DNA of 64,000 bases from Rhodococcus erythropolis NBRC 15567 (GTDB lineage Bacteria; Actinomycetota; Actinomycetes; Mycobacteriales; Mycobacteriaceae). Positions 34,163 to 43,141 of this stretch are shown here, piece by piece. The position numbers were made by a program, and so were the translations under genes. Numbering within the stretch: the first letter of the stretch is position 1; every line of letters begins with the position of its first letter. The stretch lies in contig NZ_BCRM01000020.1 of NCBI RefSeq assembly GCF_001552595.1, positions 62,001-126,000 of the forward strand, read 5' to 3'. The notes below the pieces were generated by a model that saw only the letters and a program-made list of their open reading frames with translations, did no database searches and was not told where the DNA came from.

Positions 34163-34870
34163 TCAGAGCATCGTCGAGATATGGTCCGGAAGCGCGACAC
34201 CGGAGTCGAGATCCTCGGACGGGATCGGTTCACCGAAGTGCGTAGCTGCGGGAACTACTCCAGCCCAAACGGTTTCGACACCGATGTCGGCGGCATCGTC
34301 GCCGGGGCCGCCGGTGCGGGCCTTGACGGAAGCCTCGTACAACGGCAGTGCAAGAACGATGGTTGCCGCCATTTCCTTGCGCGTGTGATCCCGCAAGTGT
34401 TGGGAACGTCCGGGAACCACCTGGTCGACGATCAGATTCAAAGCCTTCACTCGCTCGTCGCCGTCGGTCACGACTCGAGGTGATCCGACGATGACGCCGC
34501 TGCGGTAGTTCATCGAGTGGTGGAAGCCCGACCGCGCCAACACGAGCCCGTCGAGGATCGTGATGGTGATGCAGATTTCGCTGTCCGGAGCCAAGCTTCG
34601 CGAGGCCACCGAGCCGTGAACATAAATAGACCCGCCGCGGTCAGGGCCGTCGAGGTCGAACCCGTACGCGGTGGGAAACACCATGGGAACTCCGCCGACG
34701 TTCACGCCCATGTGGCACAGCTTCGCAGACTGCAAGACGTCGACGAGTGCCGCGCGTTCTGCGACGCCGTGGTGGCGGGCGCGCTTGTGCGTCGTACGTG
34801 CTGTCGGAGACAGCGGAATAGGTGCAGTGGGGGCAGGAGCAGGGGCAGCAAAGACAACGGCATCTGTCAT
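34163..34870 (-). CDS. Pyridoxamine 5'-phosphate oxidase-like flavoprotein (NimA type)
   Basis: The 235-residue protein has a split-barrel flavin-binding fold of the PPOX/NimA-like family: RALVDVLQSAKLCHMGVNVGGVPMVFPTAYG near 40, YVHGSVASRSL near 82 and CITITILDGLVLARSGFHHSMNYRSG near 98. A Pro/Ala-rich leader of about 25 residues precedes it. It lies divergent from a MocR-type regulator, a frequent pairing in actinobacteria, so it is probably that regulator's target. The substrate is unknown; flavin or deazaflavin-linked reduction is likely. Confidence 0.85.
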   Translation of the reverse strand: MTDAVVFAAPAPAPTAPIPLSPTARTTHKRARHHGVAERAALVDVLQSAKLCHMGVNVGGVPMVFPTAYGFDLDGPDRGGSIYVHGSVASRSLAPDSEICITITILDGLVLARSGFHHSMNYRSGVIVGSPRVVTDGDERVKALNLIVDQVVPGRSQHLRDHTRKEMAATIVLALPLYEASVKARTGGPGDDAADIGVETVWAGVVPAATHFGEPIPSEDLDSGVALPDHISTML

Positions 34871-34889
34871 GCAGACAATGCTGGTGGCA

Positions 34890-34952
34890 AAGTGGCTTCA
34901 AGTCATGGTCCAATCAGTGGAGACTTCGATAGGCCACTTCGATTTTCCACTT
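34890..34952. promoter_or_regulatory. Repeated CCACTT/AGTGG sites in the PPOX-MocR intergenic region
   Basis: CCACTT occurs twice 13 bases apart (34934-34939 and 34947-34952). Its complement core AGTGG occurs at 34891-34895 and 34916-34920, about 25 bases apart. MocR/PdxR regulators commonly bind direct repeats in such divergent gaps. The region is only 97 bases, so these sites should overlap both promoters. Confidence 0.4.
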
Positions 34953-34967
34953 CCGAGAGGGTTCTGA

Positions 34968-36353
34968 ATGTTTCTTCCTTCGGCGGTAGCCGTCGTCCTC
35001 GACCGGACAGATCGGCGGGCGCTCCCGATCCAGATTGCCGACCACCTCAGAGCTGATATCCGCAGTGGTAAGGCGGCAGTGGGTCTGAGGTTACCCAGTT
35101 CCCGGAAGCTGGCGGCGGAGCTCGAGGTGGCGCGGGGCGTCGTGGAACGGGCGTATGAGCAGTTGATCGCCGAGGGTTGGCTTGTCGCTGTGCACGGCTC
35201 GGGCACCTTCGTTGCCGAGGCGCCATCTCCCGTGGTCACTCCCACGACTACACCGAAGAAGATCGCCGACAAGATGTCGCCCAGGGTGCAGCTCCGGCCG
35301 GGCGTGCCGTGGACGCCGCCGCGTGCATCGGCAGCGTGGCGGCGGGCGTGGCGTGACGTCGGGTCCAAGCCGCCACCATTCGAGGATCCCGATCCTGCGG
35401 GTGACTACGAATTGCGTTCGGCACTATCGGAATTGCTGGCAAGAGCCCGCGGAATGTCGGTTGAACCCGAGAGAATCCTGATCACCTCAGGTGCCACGCA
35501 TGGTCTCGGCCTCGCCCTGTCGGCTCTGCGTACCCGTGGTGCTGTTCTGGCGATGGAAGATCCCGGATACCGGTATGCGTCCTCGGCCGCAACAGCCTGT
35601 GGATGGTCGCTGCTCGACGTGCCCGTCGACGCTCATGGTCTCTGTGTCGACCAACTCGAAACGGCGTCGGAGAGCGTCCGCGGTGTGTATGTGACACCGT
35701 CCCATCAGTATCCGACAGGTGGGCTGCTTCCGGTAGGTCGGCGCAACCAGTTGATCGAGTTCGCACGCGCCCGCGACGTCGTCCTGTTCGAGGACGATTA
35801 CGACTCCGAATTCCGTTACGACGTAGCGCCTTTGCCTGCGCTCGCCCAGTTGGCTCCTGATCGGGTGGTGTATCTCGGAACGGTTGCCAAAACGCTCGGC
35901 GCCGGAATTCGATTGGGCTGGTTGGTAGCTCCCCTCGACCTGGTCGACCGCATAGCAGTACACCGCAAGCGAATCGGCGACTTCCCGTCGGTTCCGCTGC
36001 AGCAAGCGCTCCTGTCCCTGCTCCGTGACGGCGAATGGGATCGAGCGGTACGTACCGCCCGGCGCAGGTACCGGGATCGCGATCGGGCGGTGGAGGAAGC
36101 ACTGTCATCGTTCGGTGAACTGCGGGGTCTCGGCGCCGGCATGCACACGACGCTCATGCTCGACGCGGATCTGGCAGCCACCGTTGCTCGTGAGGCGCTC
36201 CTGCAAGGCGTCGAAGTGCCCACCCTGGTCGAGTCCACCCGAACGCACGGAGACCCCGGCGGATTGGTCATCGGCTACGGACGAGTGGAATCCGCAGACC
36301 TCGAATATGCGCTCGAGGTGATAGCCGGGTGCCTCGCACGTCACAGCGCGTGA
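34968..36353 (+). CDS. MocR/PdxR family regulator (GntR HTH fused to aminotransferase-like domain)
   Basis: This 461-residue regulator has a GntR winged HTH at residues 15-85 (LRADIRSGKAAVGLRLPSSR, GVVERAYEQLIAEGWLVAV). A class I aminotransferase-like domain follows (residues 110-455) with TSGATHGLGLALSALR, EDDYDSEFRYD and the probable PLP lysine in YLGTVAKTLGAG. In PdxR, PLP binding controls vitamin B6 genes; other MocR proteins regulate different targets. The adjacent PPOX-type gene is the likely target. The extra Ala/Val of TVAKTL instead of the more common SFSKTL is a small variation. Confidence 0.92.
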   Translation: MFLPSAVAVVLDRTDRRALPIQIADHLRADIRSGKAAVGLRLPSSRKLAAELEVARGVVERAYEQLIAEGWLVAVHGSGTFVAEAPSPVVTPTTTPKKIADKMSPRVQLRPGVPWTPPRASAAWRRAWRDVGSKPPPFEDPDPAGDYELRSALSELLARARGMSVEPERILITSGATHGLGLALSALRTRGAVLAMEDPGYRYASSAATACGWSLLDVPVDAHGLCVDQLETASESVRGVYVTPSHQYPTGGLLPVGRRNQLIEFARARDVVLFEDDYDSEFRYDVAPLPALAQLAPDRVVYLGTVAKTLGAGIRLGWLVAPLDLVDRIAVHRKRIGDFPSVPLQQALLSLLRDGEWDRAVRTARRRYRDRDRAVEEALSSFGELRGLGAGMHTTLMLDADLAATVAREALLQGVEVPTLVESTRTHGDPGGLVIGYGRVESADLEYALEVIAGCLARHSA

Positions 36354-36412
36354 AGTCTCGATGATCGGGAGTGCGGCAACGGATGGGCGTGGTCCAGTTC
36401 TAGCGTCTGCTC

Positions 36413-38530
36413 GTGACGATCCGAAGCCAGACCTTTCCGCACCTGCTCGCACCAGGCACCATCGGCCCGATGACCGTGCCCAATCGTGTGGTTCTCCCTG
36501 CGATGGACATGAACCTGTGTGAAGACGGGGAAATCGAAAAGGGCGACATCGACCACTTCGTGGCTCGTGCGGCCGGTGGAACGGGTCTGATCATCACCGG
36601 TTGCTGCGCTGTTGCGTATCCGCTGGGCTGCACCAGCCGCAAGGAACCGGGGCTCTCCGAAGACCGGTTCATCCCCGGACTCAAAGCGCTGGCCGACGCG
36701 GTGCACGACGCAGGCAGCAAGCTCTGTGTGCAGATGACACACCACGGCAAGGTGGCGCGCATCGATACCCTCGACGGCCGACCCCAGTTGGTCCCGTCCA
36801 CACCGAAGCCGCCGGGTGACATGAGTGCGATGGCCGATTGCACGCCCGAAGAACTGGGCAAGATGGCTGCCATCAACGAGGGCAAGAGGGCGACCTACCA
36901 CGAGGCCACCAAGGAAGATCTTGATTGGCTCGTCCGCATGTTCGCCGAGGCTGCCGGACGGGTGAAAGCGGCGGGCGGCGACGCCGTCGAGATTCACTGT
37001 GCCCACAACTACGTCCTCGGAGCGTTCCTGAGTCGGTACACGAATCAGCGCAGCGATGAGTACGGAGGTTCCATGGAGAACCGTGCTCGCCTGGCTTGTG
37101 AGGTTATTCGGGCGGTCAAGGAGGAGGTCGGTGGTGCGCTTGCCGTCATCGTGCGTCTGGCCGGTCAAGAGTACGGCGAAACCGACGGGCTGACCGTCGA
37201 CGAGGCTGCTGCGGCCGCCAAGATGTTCGAAGAGGCCGGCGCTGACGCCATTCACGTCACCGGTACCGCGCTGAATGCTTTTGCCAACTTCACCGACGGC
37301 CCCCTGCCCGACAAGGTCGGCTACTACACGGACAATGCAACGCGAATCAAGCAGGCGATATCGATCCCCGTGATCACGGTCGGACGTATGCTCCCCGAGG
37401 TCGGCGAGAAGATGATCGCGGAAGGTCGCACGGACTTCGCCGCGATGGGCCGCCAGCTCCTGGCCGATCCACAGCTGGTGAACAAACTCAAAGACGGTGT
37501 ACCCGAGCGGGTTCGGCCTTGCATCAATTGCTACGTCTGCGTGCAGGAGAACTTCTGGGACGAGACCCCGCTGTGCGCGGTGAACCCTGCCCTGGGCAAC
37601 GAAGCGCTGCTCCCCTTCGTTCGGACCAGCACTCCGAAACACGTTGTTGTGGTCGGAGCGGGCCCCGGTGGTCTCGAAACGGCTCGCGTGGCCGCTGAAC
37701 GTGGGCACCGAGTCACGGTGTTGGACAAATCCGATCGCCTCGGCGGCACCCTGTGGTTCTCGAGCCTCACTACCCCGGACAACGGGCGTCTGCTCAGCTG
37801 GTTGAAAGTGGAGATCGAGCGTCTCGGTGTCGATGTTCGACTGAAGACCGAAGCCTCGGTTGCTTCGATCCGGGCACTGAACCCCGACGCCGTAGTCGTG
37901 GCCACCGGTGCAGTTCGTGAGCGGCCTAGTGTTCCGGGCGGCGACTTGCCGCACGTGCACACCGGTGATTCGTTGCGCGCGTTGATGACCGGAGCGGGAG
38001 ACGTCTCACAGGTGCCGCCGTTCCTGCGGACGATGGCCAAGTTGGGCAAGCTGTCCGGTATCACCAAAAGCCCCGCGGCGATCCGAGCTGTGACCCGCAA
38101 GTTCCTGCCCATGGGTAAGGACGTTGTCGTGATCGGTGGTTCGCTTGTCGGACTCGAGCTTGCGGAGTTCCTGGCCGAGCGAGGTCGCAATGTGACGCTG
38201 ATCGAAGAAGGCCAGCAGTTGGGTATTCCGATGGCGATGCCGCGCCGCTGGACGGCTGTGCGCCACGCCAAGCATGTCGGTGTGGACATTCACCGCAATT
38301 CAACGGTGCAGCGAATCACCAAGGAGCACGTCGAATTCCGTTCCGGTGAAAAGACACTGACCGCTCCAGCCGACATGGTTGTCGTCGCCTCGGGGGTGTC
38401 AGCGCAAGCGCCGCTGGCCGACGCTCTGATCGGCGTAGTCTCCGACGTGCACGTGGTCGGTGACGCGGTGAACGTCGACTACATCGAAGGTGCGATGCAC
38501 ACGGCGTGGAAAGTTGCGATGGATCTTTGA
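36413..38530 (+). CDS. NADH:flavin oxidoreductase/2,4-dienoyl-CoA reductase-like fusion enzyme
   Basis: The 705-residue enzyme has an FMN-binding old-yellow-enzyme barrel (residues 10-370), a 4Fe-4S motif CINCYVC...C near 368-386 and an FAD/NAD(P) domain from [21 protein letters not shown] near 405. This is the layout of 2,4-dienoyl-CoA reductase, trimethylamine dehydrogenase and related C=C reductases. The segment [21 protein letters not shown] is the barrel's typical active-site strand. GTG 36413 follows a TAGCGT hexamer by seven bases, hinting at a leaderless mRNA. The true substrate (enoyl-CoA, steroid or other enone) cannot be fixed. Confidence 0.92.
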   Translation: MTIRSQTFPHLLAPGTIGPMTVPNRVVLPAMDMNLCEDGEIEKGDIDHFVARAAGGTGLIITGCCAVAYPLGCTSRKEPGLSEDRFIPGLKALADAVHDAGSKLCVQMTHHGKVARIDTLDGRPQLVPSTPKPPGDMSAMADCTPEELGKMAAINEGKRATYHEATKEDLDWLVRMFAEAAGRVKAAGGDAVEIHCAHNYVLGAFLSRYTNQRSDEYGGSMENRARLACEVIRAVKEEVGGALAVIVRLAGQEYGETDGLTVDEAAAAAKMFEEAGADAIHVTGTALNAFANFTDGPLPDKVGYYTDNATRIKQAISIPVITVGRMLPEVGEKMIAEGRTDFAAMGRQLLADPQLVNKLKDGVPERVRPCINCYVCVQENFWDETPLCAVNPALGNEALLPFVRTSTPKHVVVVGAGPGGLETARVAAERGHRVTVLDKSDRLGGTLWFSSLTTPDNGRLLSWLKVEIERLGVDVRLKTEASVASIRALNPDAVVVATGAVRERPSVPGGDLPHVHTGDSLRALMTGAGDVSQVPPFLRTMAKLGKLSGITKSPAAIRAVTRKFLPMGKDVVVIGGSLVGLELAEFLAERGRNVTLIEEGQQLGIPMAMPRRWTAVRHAKHVGVDIHRNSTVQRITKEHVEFRSGEKTLTAPADMVVVASGVSAQAPLADALIGVVSDVHVVGDAVNVDYIEGAMHTAWKVAMDL

Positions 38531-38538
38531 CCCATCCC

Positions 38539-39558
38539 CTAGGTAGCGCTTTGTGCCGCAACGATGTCCGGCCACCATCGGGCCGCGACATCGGGGTGCG
38601 CACGTAGTCGACTCTTGAGGGCGTTCGCCCCGTAGGAATCGTGGATCGGGTTGTTCGCGTCCACCGTGACGCCGGTGGCGCGCGACGCCAGCTCGGGCGG
38701 TAGGTCGAACTCCGGGATCTGCGCTGCGTAGTTCGGGTTGAAGAAGAACGGCACCGAGATACGTTCACCGTCACCTTCGGGTGAAACTACCCGGTGCACA
38801 GTCGCTTTCAAGTAGCCGCCGGTAGCGACCTCGAGAAGTTCGCCGATGTTGACCACCAGCGCCCCGTCGATCGGCGGTGCGTCGATCCAATCGCCGTCGT
38901 GCTCGACCTGCAGACCGCCCTTGCCCGGTTCGACATAGAGCAGTGTCAGTACACCCGCGTCCTTGTGCCCGCCGACGCCCTGGGAGCCGGCACCTTTCGG
39001 GCGGCCCGGGTAACGCACCACCTTGATGAGGATCGACGGATCGTGAGCGAACGCGTCGTCGAAGATGTTCGCATCCTGGCCCAGGGCTACCGCCCATTCG
39101 CGTAAGAGGCTCAATGCGATCGAGGTGAGTGTGTCGTTCCACTCGGTGATGACGTCGCGGAGTTCGGGAAGGGCGTCGGGCCACTGGTTGGGGCCCTGCA
39201 GGATCTCCCAGGCCGGTGAGGCGTCGGTGCGCTCGGCCGCGGGCTGTTCGGCGCCGATGTCGATCTGCTCGCGCCAGTCCTGCTTGCCTTCGGTCAGTTC
39301 GCCGCCGAGCCTGGTGTACCCACGGAAGTGCGGGCTGCGGACGTTCTCGATCGCGAGCTTCTCGGCAGTCGGTAGCGCGAAGAACTCGCGGGCGACGGCG
39401 AGGAGGCGTCGCTGCAGTTCGTCGGGAATTCCGTGGCCGACCAGGTAGAAGAATCCGACCTCGTGGGTGGCCGCGCGGAGCTGAGTGCGGAACTGCTCGG
39501 CGGTGTCGGGGTTCTGCGCAAGCGACAGATCGAGCACTGGCAGCGACGTAATCGACAT
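38539..39558 (-). CDS. 2-oxoglutarate/Fe(II) oxygenase, isopenicillin N synthase family
   Basis: The 339-residue cytosolic enzyme has the N-terminal DIOX_N part (LRAATHEVGFFYLVGHGIP) and the double-stranded beta-helix with iron ligands His and Asp of GGHKDAGVLTLL and His of ATVHRVVSP. The RxS co-substrate motif is in ERISVPFFFNP. I start at ATG 39558, with GAGGA five bases upstream; an ATG at 39597 lacks a site. It converges with the oxidoreductase gene, 8 bases apart. Bacterial members hydroxylate amino acids or small metabolites; the substrate is not evident. Confidence 0.9.
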   Translation of the reverse strand: MSITSLPVLDLSLAQNPDTAEQFRTQLRAATHEVGFFYLVGHGIPDELQRRLLAVAREFFALPTAEKLAIENVRSPHFRGYTRLGGELTEGKQDWREQIDIGAEQPAAERTDASPAWEILQGPNQWPDALPELRDVITEWNDTLTSIALSLLREWAVALGQDANIFDDAFAHDPSILIKVVRYPGRPKGAGSQGVGGHKDAGVLTLLYVEPGKGGLQVEHDGDWIDAPPIDGALVVNIGELLEVATGGYLKATVHRVVSPEGDGERISVPFFFNPNYAAQIPEFDLPPELASRATGVTVDANNPIHDSYGANALKSRLRAHPDVAARWWPDIVAAQSAT

Positions 39559-39692
39559 GGGGTCCTCGATCCGTGTGATGGTTCTGATGTTCATCATTCC
39601 ACGCTGATCGGCACCCGGACCCGCGCGGCGATTCGGCAGCCGCAGGCGTGATTACCCGCGCGGATGCGGAAACACCCTGCGGATAACAGAAT

Positions 39693-39723
39693 CGGGGCCT
39701 TGCGCCGTTGGCGCAAGACCCCG
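39693..39723. terminator. Hairpin terminator between ino1 and the 2OG oxygenase gene
   Basis: The stem pairs CGGGG-C-CTTGCGCC (39693-39706) with GGCGCAAG-A-CCCCG (39710-39723), with a 3-base loop and one internal mismatch. The GAATC/GATTC-like flanks extend it further. It lies 45 bases after the ino1 stop. Most of the 209-base gap between the two genes otherwise looks empty. Confidence 0.75.
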
Positions 39724-39767
39724 AATCAGCGTGAACCTAAATCAGGCCTCGTCGGCCCGGCGTCTAG

Positions 39768-40871
39768 CTACGCCTCGTCGGCTCCGATGATGAACGCTTC
39801 GAGCTCGATGCGAGCCTTGTCGTCGGCCATCTGGACCGGCGGGGACTTCATCAGGTAAGCGGAAGCCGGGTAAACCGGTCCACCGATGCCGCGGTCCTTG
39901 GCGATCTTGGCTGCGCGGACGGCGTCGATGATGATGCCGGCAGAGTTGGGCGAATCCCAGACCTCGAGCTTGTACTCCAGGTTCAGGGGAGCGTCACCGA
40001 AGGCGCGGCCTTCGAGGCGGACGTATGCCCACTTGCGGTCGTCGAGCCACTCCACGTAGTCCGAGGGACCGATGTGGACGTTGCGGTCGTGAACCTTGCC
40101 GGCAAGTGCGCCGGTCAGGTTGGACGTCACGGCCTGGGTCTTGGAAACCTTCTTGGACTCCAGGCGATCACGCTCGAGCATGTTCTTGAAGTCCATGTTT
40201 CCACCGACGTTGAGCTGGTAGGTGCGGTCCAGCACGACGCCGCGGTCTTCGAACAGCTTCGCCATCACGCGGTGGGTGATGGTGGCGCCGACCTGGCTCT
40301 TGATGTCGTCGCCGACGATCGGGACGCCGGCGTCCTTGAACTTGGCAGCCCACTCCGGGTCGGAAGCGATGAAGACGGGCAGGGCGTTGACGAATGCAAC
40401 GCCTGCGTCGATCGCGCACTGTGCGTAGAACTTGTCAGCGTCATCGGAACCGACGGGCAGGTAGGAGACGAGGACGTCGACCTGAGCGTCCTTGAGTGCC
40501 TTGACGACGTCGACGGGCTCGGCGTCGGACAGCTCGATGGTCTCGGCGTAGTACTTGCCGATGCCGTCGAGGGTCGGGCCACGCTGAACGGGAACGTCCA
40601 GGGGCGGGACGTCGGCGATCTTGATGGTGTTGTTCTCGCTCGCGAGGATCGCCTCGGAGAGGTCGAAGCCGACCTTCTTGGCGTCGACGTCGAACGCAGC
40701 GACGAACTGCACGTCGCGGACGTGGTACTTACCGAACTTGACGTGCATGAGGCCGGGGACCGTCTGGGTCTCGTCGGCATCCTTGTAGTAGTGGACGCCC
40801 TGAACCAGGGACGAGGCGCAGTTACCCACGCCCACAATGGCTACGCGCACCGCGGTGCTGTTCTCACCCAT
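39768..40871 (-). CDS. ino1: Inositol-3-phosphate (myo-inositol-1-phosphate) synthase
   Basis: This 367-residue enzyme converts glucose 6-phosphate to inositol 3-phosphate with NAD, the first step to phosphatidylinositol and mycothiol in actinobacteria. The NAD motif [16 protein letters not shown] is at 9-24; [23 protein letters not shown] and [18 protein letters not shown] are the catalytic-core segments of the actinobacterial form. AAGGAG lies 9 bases before the ATG. It overlaps the PadR gene's end by 8 bases, the same ino1-padR arrangement as in mycobacteria. Confidence 0.97.
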   Translation of the reverse strand: MGENSTAVRVAIVGVGNCASSLVQGVHYYKDADETQTVPGLMHVKFGKYHVRDVQFVAAFDVDAKKVGFDLSEAILASENNTIKIADVPPLDVPVQRGPTLDGIGKYYAETIELSDAEPVDVVKALKDAQVDVLVSYLPVGSDDADKFYAQCAIDAGVAFVNALPVFIASDPEWAAKFKDAGVPIVGDDIKSQVGATITHRVMAKLFEDRGVVLDRTYQLNVGGNMDFKNMLERDRLESKKVSKTQAVTSNLTGALAGKVHDRNVHIGPSDYVEWLDDRKWAYVRLEGRAFGDAPLNLEYKLEVWDSPNSAGIIIDAVRAAKIAKDRGIGGPVYPASAYLMKSPPVQMADDKARIELEAFIIGADEA

Positions 40872-41427
40872 GGTCGGGTTCTCCTTCTTTCCGGGATGTT
40901 CCTGTTGTCGATTGCTCGGCTGCGATCAATTCGTTGAGCCAACGCACTTCGCGTTCACTCGATTCGAGTCCGAGCTGATGGAGCTGACGGGTATAGCGGT
41001 CCAGCGATCCGCTGGCCCGACCGACGGCCTCGCGGAGCCCCTCACGGCGCTCCTCGACCTGGCGTCGCCTGCCTTCGAGGATCCGCATCCGCGCTTCTGC
41101 GGGGGTGCGGCTGAAGAAGGCGAGGTGAACGCCGAAACCGTCGTCGGTGTAGTTCTGCGGCCCGGTGTCGGCGACCAGTTCGGTGAACCGTTGCCGACCT
41201 TCCGGAGTGAGCTGGTAGACGCGACGCGCCCGACGCTTGAGCGTGCCGGTGGCAGTGTCGACGTCTTCCGAGATCAATCCGTCGGCTTGCATGCGCCGCA
41301 GTGCCGGGTACAGCGATCCGTACGAGAACGCGCGGAATGCGCCGAGCAGACCAGTGAGCCGCTTACGCAGCTCGTATCCGTGCATCGGTGACTCGAGGAG
41401 CAGCCCGAGGATTGCGAGTTCGAGCAA
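40864..41427 (-). CDS. PadR family transcriptional regulator
   Basis: The 187-residue protein has the PadR winged HTH at 1-85 ([56 protein letters not shown]). A C-terminal Arg/Glu-rich coiled dimerisation region (residues 110-180) follows. It is upstream of and overlaps ino1, so it is co-transcribed with it and may control inositol synthesis as well as itself. A dyad 51 bases upstream is a likely operator. Confidence 0.92.
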   Translation of the reverse strand: MLELAILGLLLESPMHGYELRKRLTGLLGAFRAFSYGSLYPALRRMQADGLISEDVDTATGTLKRRARRVYQLTPEGRQRFTELVADTGPQNYTDDGFGVHLAFFSRTPAEARMRILEGRRRQVEERREGLREAVGRASGSLDRYTRQLHQLGLESSEREVRWLNELIAAEQSTTGTSRKEGEPDHG

Positions 41428-41478
41428 CTGACAAACCTCCCGAGTCGTTGAACCTAACCGCTTGATGCGATAACCAAC

Positions 41479-41495
41479 TATATCGCGCCGATATA
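41479..41495. promoter_or_regulatory. Candidate PadR operator upstream of padR-ino1
   Basis: A perfect AT-rich dyad TATATCG-CGC-CGATATA, in a 149-base gap otherwise without features, lies 51 bases before the padR start and overlaps the expected promoter region. PadR proteins often repress their own operon through such dyads. Confidence 0.5.
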
Positions 41496-41576
41496 TAAAA
41501 CCACACTGCGGCCCGATACGTGTACCAAGGTGTCACGGATAGACGGCCTCGATTGGCCGCGGGCTGGGTGGACAAC

Positions 41577-42968
41577 TCAGCACTCGACGACATTGACTGC
41601 AAGCCCGCCGCGTGAAGTTTCCTTGTACTTGTCGTGCATGTCGGCGCCAACGTCGCGCAAGGTACGGATGGCGGTGTCCAGTGAGACGTGGTGTGGCTGA
41701 TCCTCCTCGTTCAGGGTGAGTGTCGCCGCCTGAACCGCGGTGACGGCAGCTATCGCATTGCGTTCGATGCACGGGATCTGTACCAGTCCGGCCACCGGAT
41801 CACAGGTCAGGCCCAGGTGATGTTCCAGACCCATCTCCGCTGCCTTTCCCACCTGTGCCGGCGTTCCGCCGAGGGCCGCGCACAAGGCTCCGGCCGCCAT
41901 CGCGCACGCCGAACCCACTTCGCCCTGGCAGCCGACCTCTGCCCCGGAGATGGAAGCGCCCGCCTTCACGACGCTGCCGATGGCAGTCGCGGTCAGGAGC
42001 ATGTCGACGACGCCATTCATGTCGGCACCTGGCGTCCGAAGGTAATGCTCCACAACTGCGGGCAAGATTCCCGCTGCCCCGTTCGTCGGCGCGGTGACCA
42101 CCCGGAATCCCGATGCGTTCTCCTCGTTGACGGCCAATGCTGCGAGTTGGATCCGAGAAATTGCGGTCAGTTCGTGCGTGGGTTGGCTGTCCAGAGTCCT
42201 GGCGAGTCCGGGGGCACGTCTGCGAACGGCAAGACCTCCCGGGAGTGTGCCATCTGCCCGCGTGCGACCGGCGCCGATGCACGCCCGCATGGCTTCCCAG
42301 ATCTCGACCGCGTCGGCTTGGGGGTCTCGGCCGAGCGCCCACTCGTTTGCCGCGGCAATCTCTGCGACGGTCACTTCCCGTGATGCGCTGAGTGTAAGAA
42401 GGTCGTCGAACGTGCGGTAGGGGTACGGAATCTGTGGTGGCGATGGTTGCGTCTGGCCCACCGTCACTACGAAACCGCCGCCGACGGATAGGAAAGTGCG
42501 GTCCTCGATAACTGTGCCGTCGTTCGCTATCGCAGTGAACTCCAACGCATTCGGGTGATCTGGGTGGGGGTCGAACGGGGCAAGAGTGATGTCCTCGTAA
42601 GCGACGGTGACCGCGTGGTCGTCGACTGATATTTCGTGCAGCGAACGCGAATGTTCCCATAATCCGTGGACGGCAGCGGGATCGCAGTCGTGCGGTGACC
42701 ATCCGCGTAAGCCCGCGAGGACTGCGTCGGGAGATCCGTGGCCGACTCCGGTGGCCCCGAGGGAGCCGCGAAGCCGTACCTGAATGCGCGAAGTCCGTGC
42801 AAGCAGGTGTGCGTTGCGTAGTCCCGCCACGAACGACGCGGCAGCACGCATGGGCCCGACGGTATGTGAACTCGACGGACCTATGCCTATCGAAAACAAT
42901 TCGGACATGGACGTGTGTGCGCCCACAGATCCATCAGCACAATATGAGGTATTTAGCACAGATTTCAT
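41577..42968 (-). CDS. sdaA: L-serine ammonia-lyase (iron-sulfur L-serine dehydratase)
   Basis: The 463-residue single-chain enzyme deaminates L-serine to pyruvate and ammonia using a 4Fe-4S cluster. The beta domain opens with FSIGIGPSSSHTVGPMRAA; the alpha domain has NEENASGFRVVTAPTNGAAGI, cluster cysteines in GCQGEVGSACAMAAG and LTCDPVAGLVQIPC. I chose ATG 42968 because GGAG lies eight bases upstream; this gives about 20 residues before the family core. A start at 42908 is an alternative. It is divergent from the NCS1 permease gene and lies between ino1-padR and a catabolic cluster. Confidence 0.93.
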   Translation of the reverse strand: MKSVLNTSYCADGSVGAHTSMSELFSIGIGPSSSHTVGPMRAAASFVAGLRNAHLLARTSRIQVRLRGSLGATGVGHGSPDAVLAGLRGWSPHDCDPAAVHGLWEHSRSLHEISVDDHAVTVAYEDITLAPFDPHPDHPNALEFTAIANDGTVIEDRTFLSVGGGFVVTVGQTQPSPPQIPYPYRTFDDLLTLSASREVTVAEIAAANEWALGRDPQADAVEIWEAMRACIGAGRTRADGTLPGGLAVRRRAPGLARTLDSQPTHELTAISRIQLAALAVNEENASGFRVVTAPTNGAAGILPAVVEHYLRTPGADMNGVVDMLLTATAIGSVVKAGASISGAEVGCQGEVGSACAMAAGALCAALGGTPAQVGKAAEMGLEHHLGLTCDPVAGLVQIPCIERNAIAAVTAVQAATLTLNEEDQPHHVSLDTAIRTLRDVGADMHDKYKETSRGGLAVNVVEC

Positions 42969-42993
42969 CGATCTTCTCCGTCTGAAGTGAGTT

Positions 42994-43015
42994 AAACAGG
43001 GAAATTGCCCTGTTT
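42994..43015. promoter_or_regulatory. Perfect operator-like dyad between sdaA and the NCS1 permease gene
   Basis: AAACAGGG (42994-43001) and CCCTGTTT (43008-43015) flank six bases, a perfect 8-bp inverted repeat in the 173-base divergent region. It lies 26 bases upstream of the sdaA start. The gap is markedly AT-richer than the genes. No T-run favours an operator over a terminator. The regulator that binds it is not known; the MerR/XRE/cupin protein at 47931 is one candidate. Confidence 0.5.
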
Positions 43016-43141
43016 CGAGGATGTTTCGGCAAAGAAAATTCTCCACGGTTCCGTAGATATTTCTTACTGCACAGTTGTAGATTATCCGTACATCACTCGA
43101 TCGGTTCCGATTCTCACTACTCACGCACTGCAGAGGTGCCA

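Noticed and set aside
34968-36353. True aminotransferase rather than a regulator
   Set aside because: The N-terminal GntR HTH and the divergent target gene show the MocR regulator class; the aminotransferase domain serves as PLP sensor.
36341-37960. Antisense open frame of 539 codons over the oxidoreductase
   Set aside because: No domain and biased composition; it also crosses the intergenic promoter and the MocR end.
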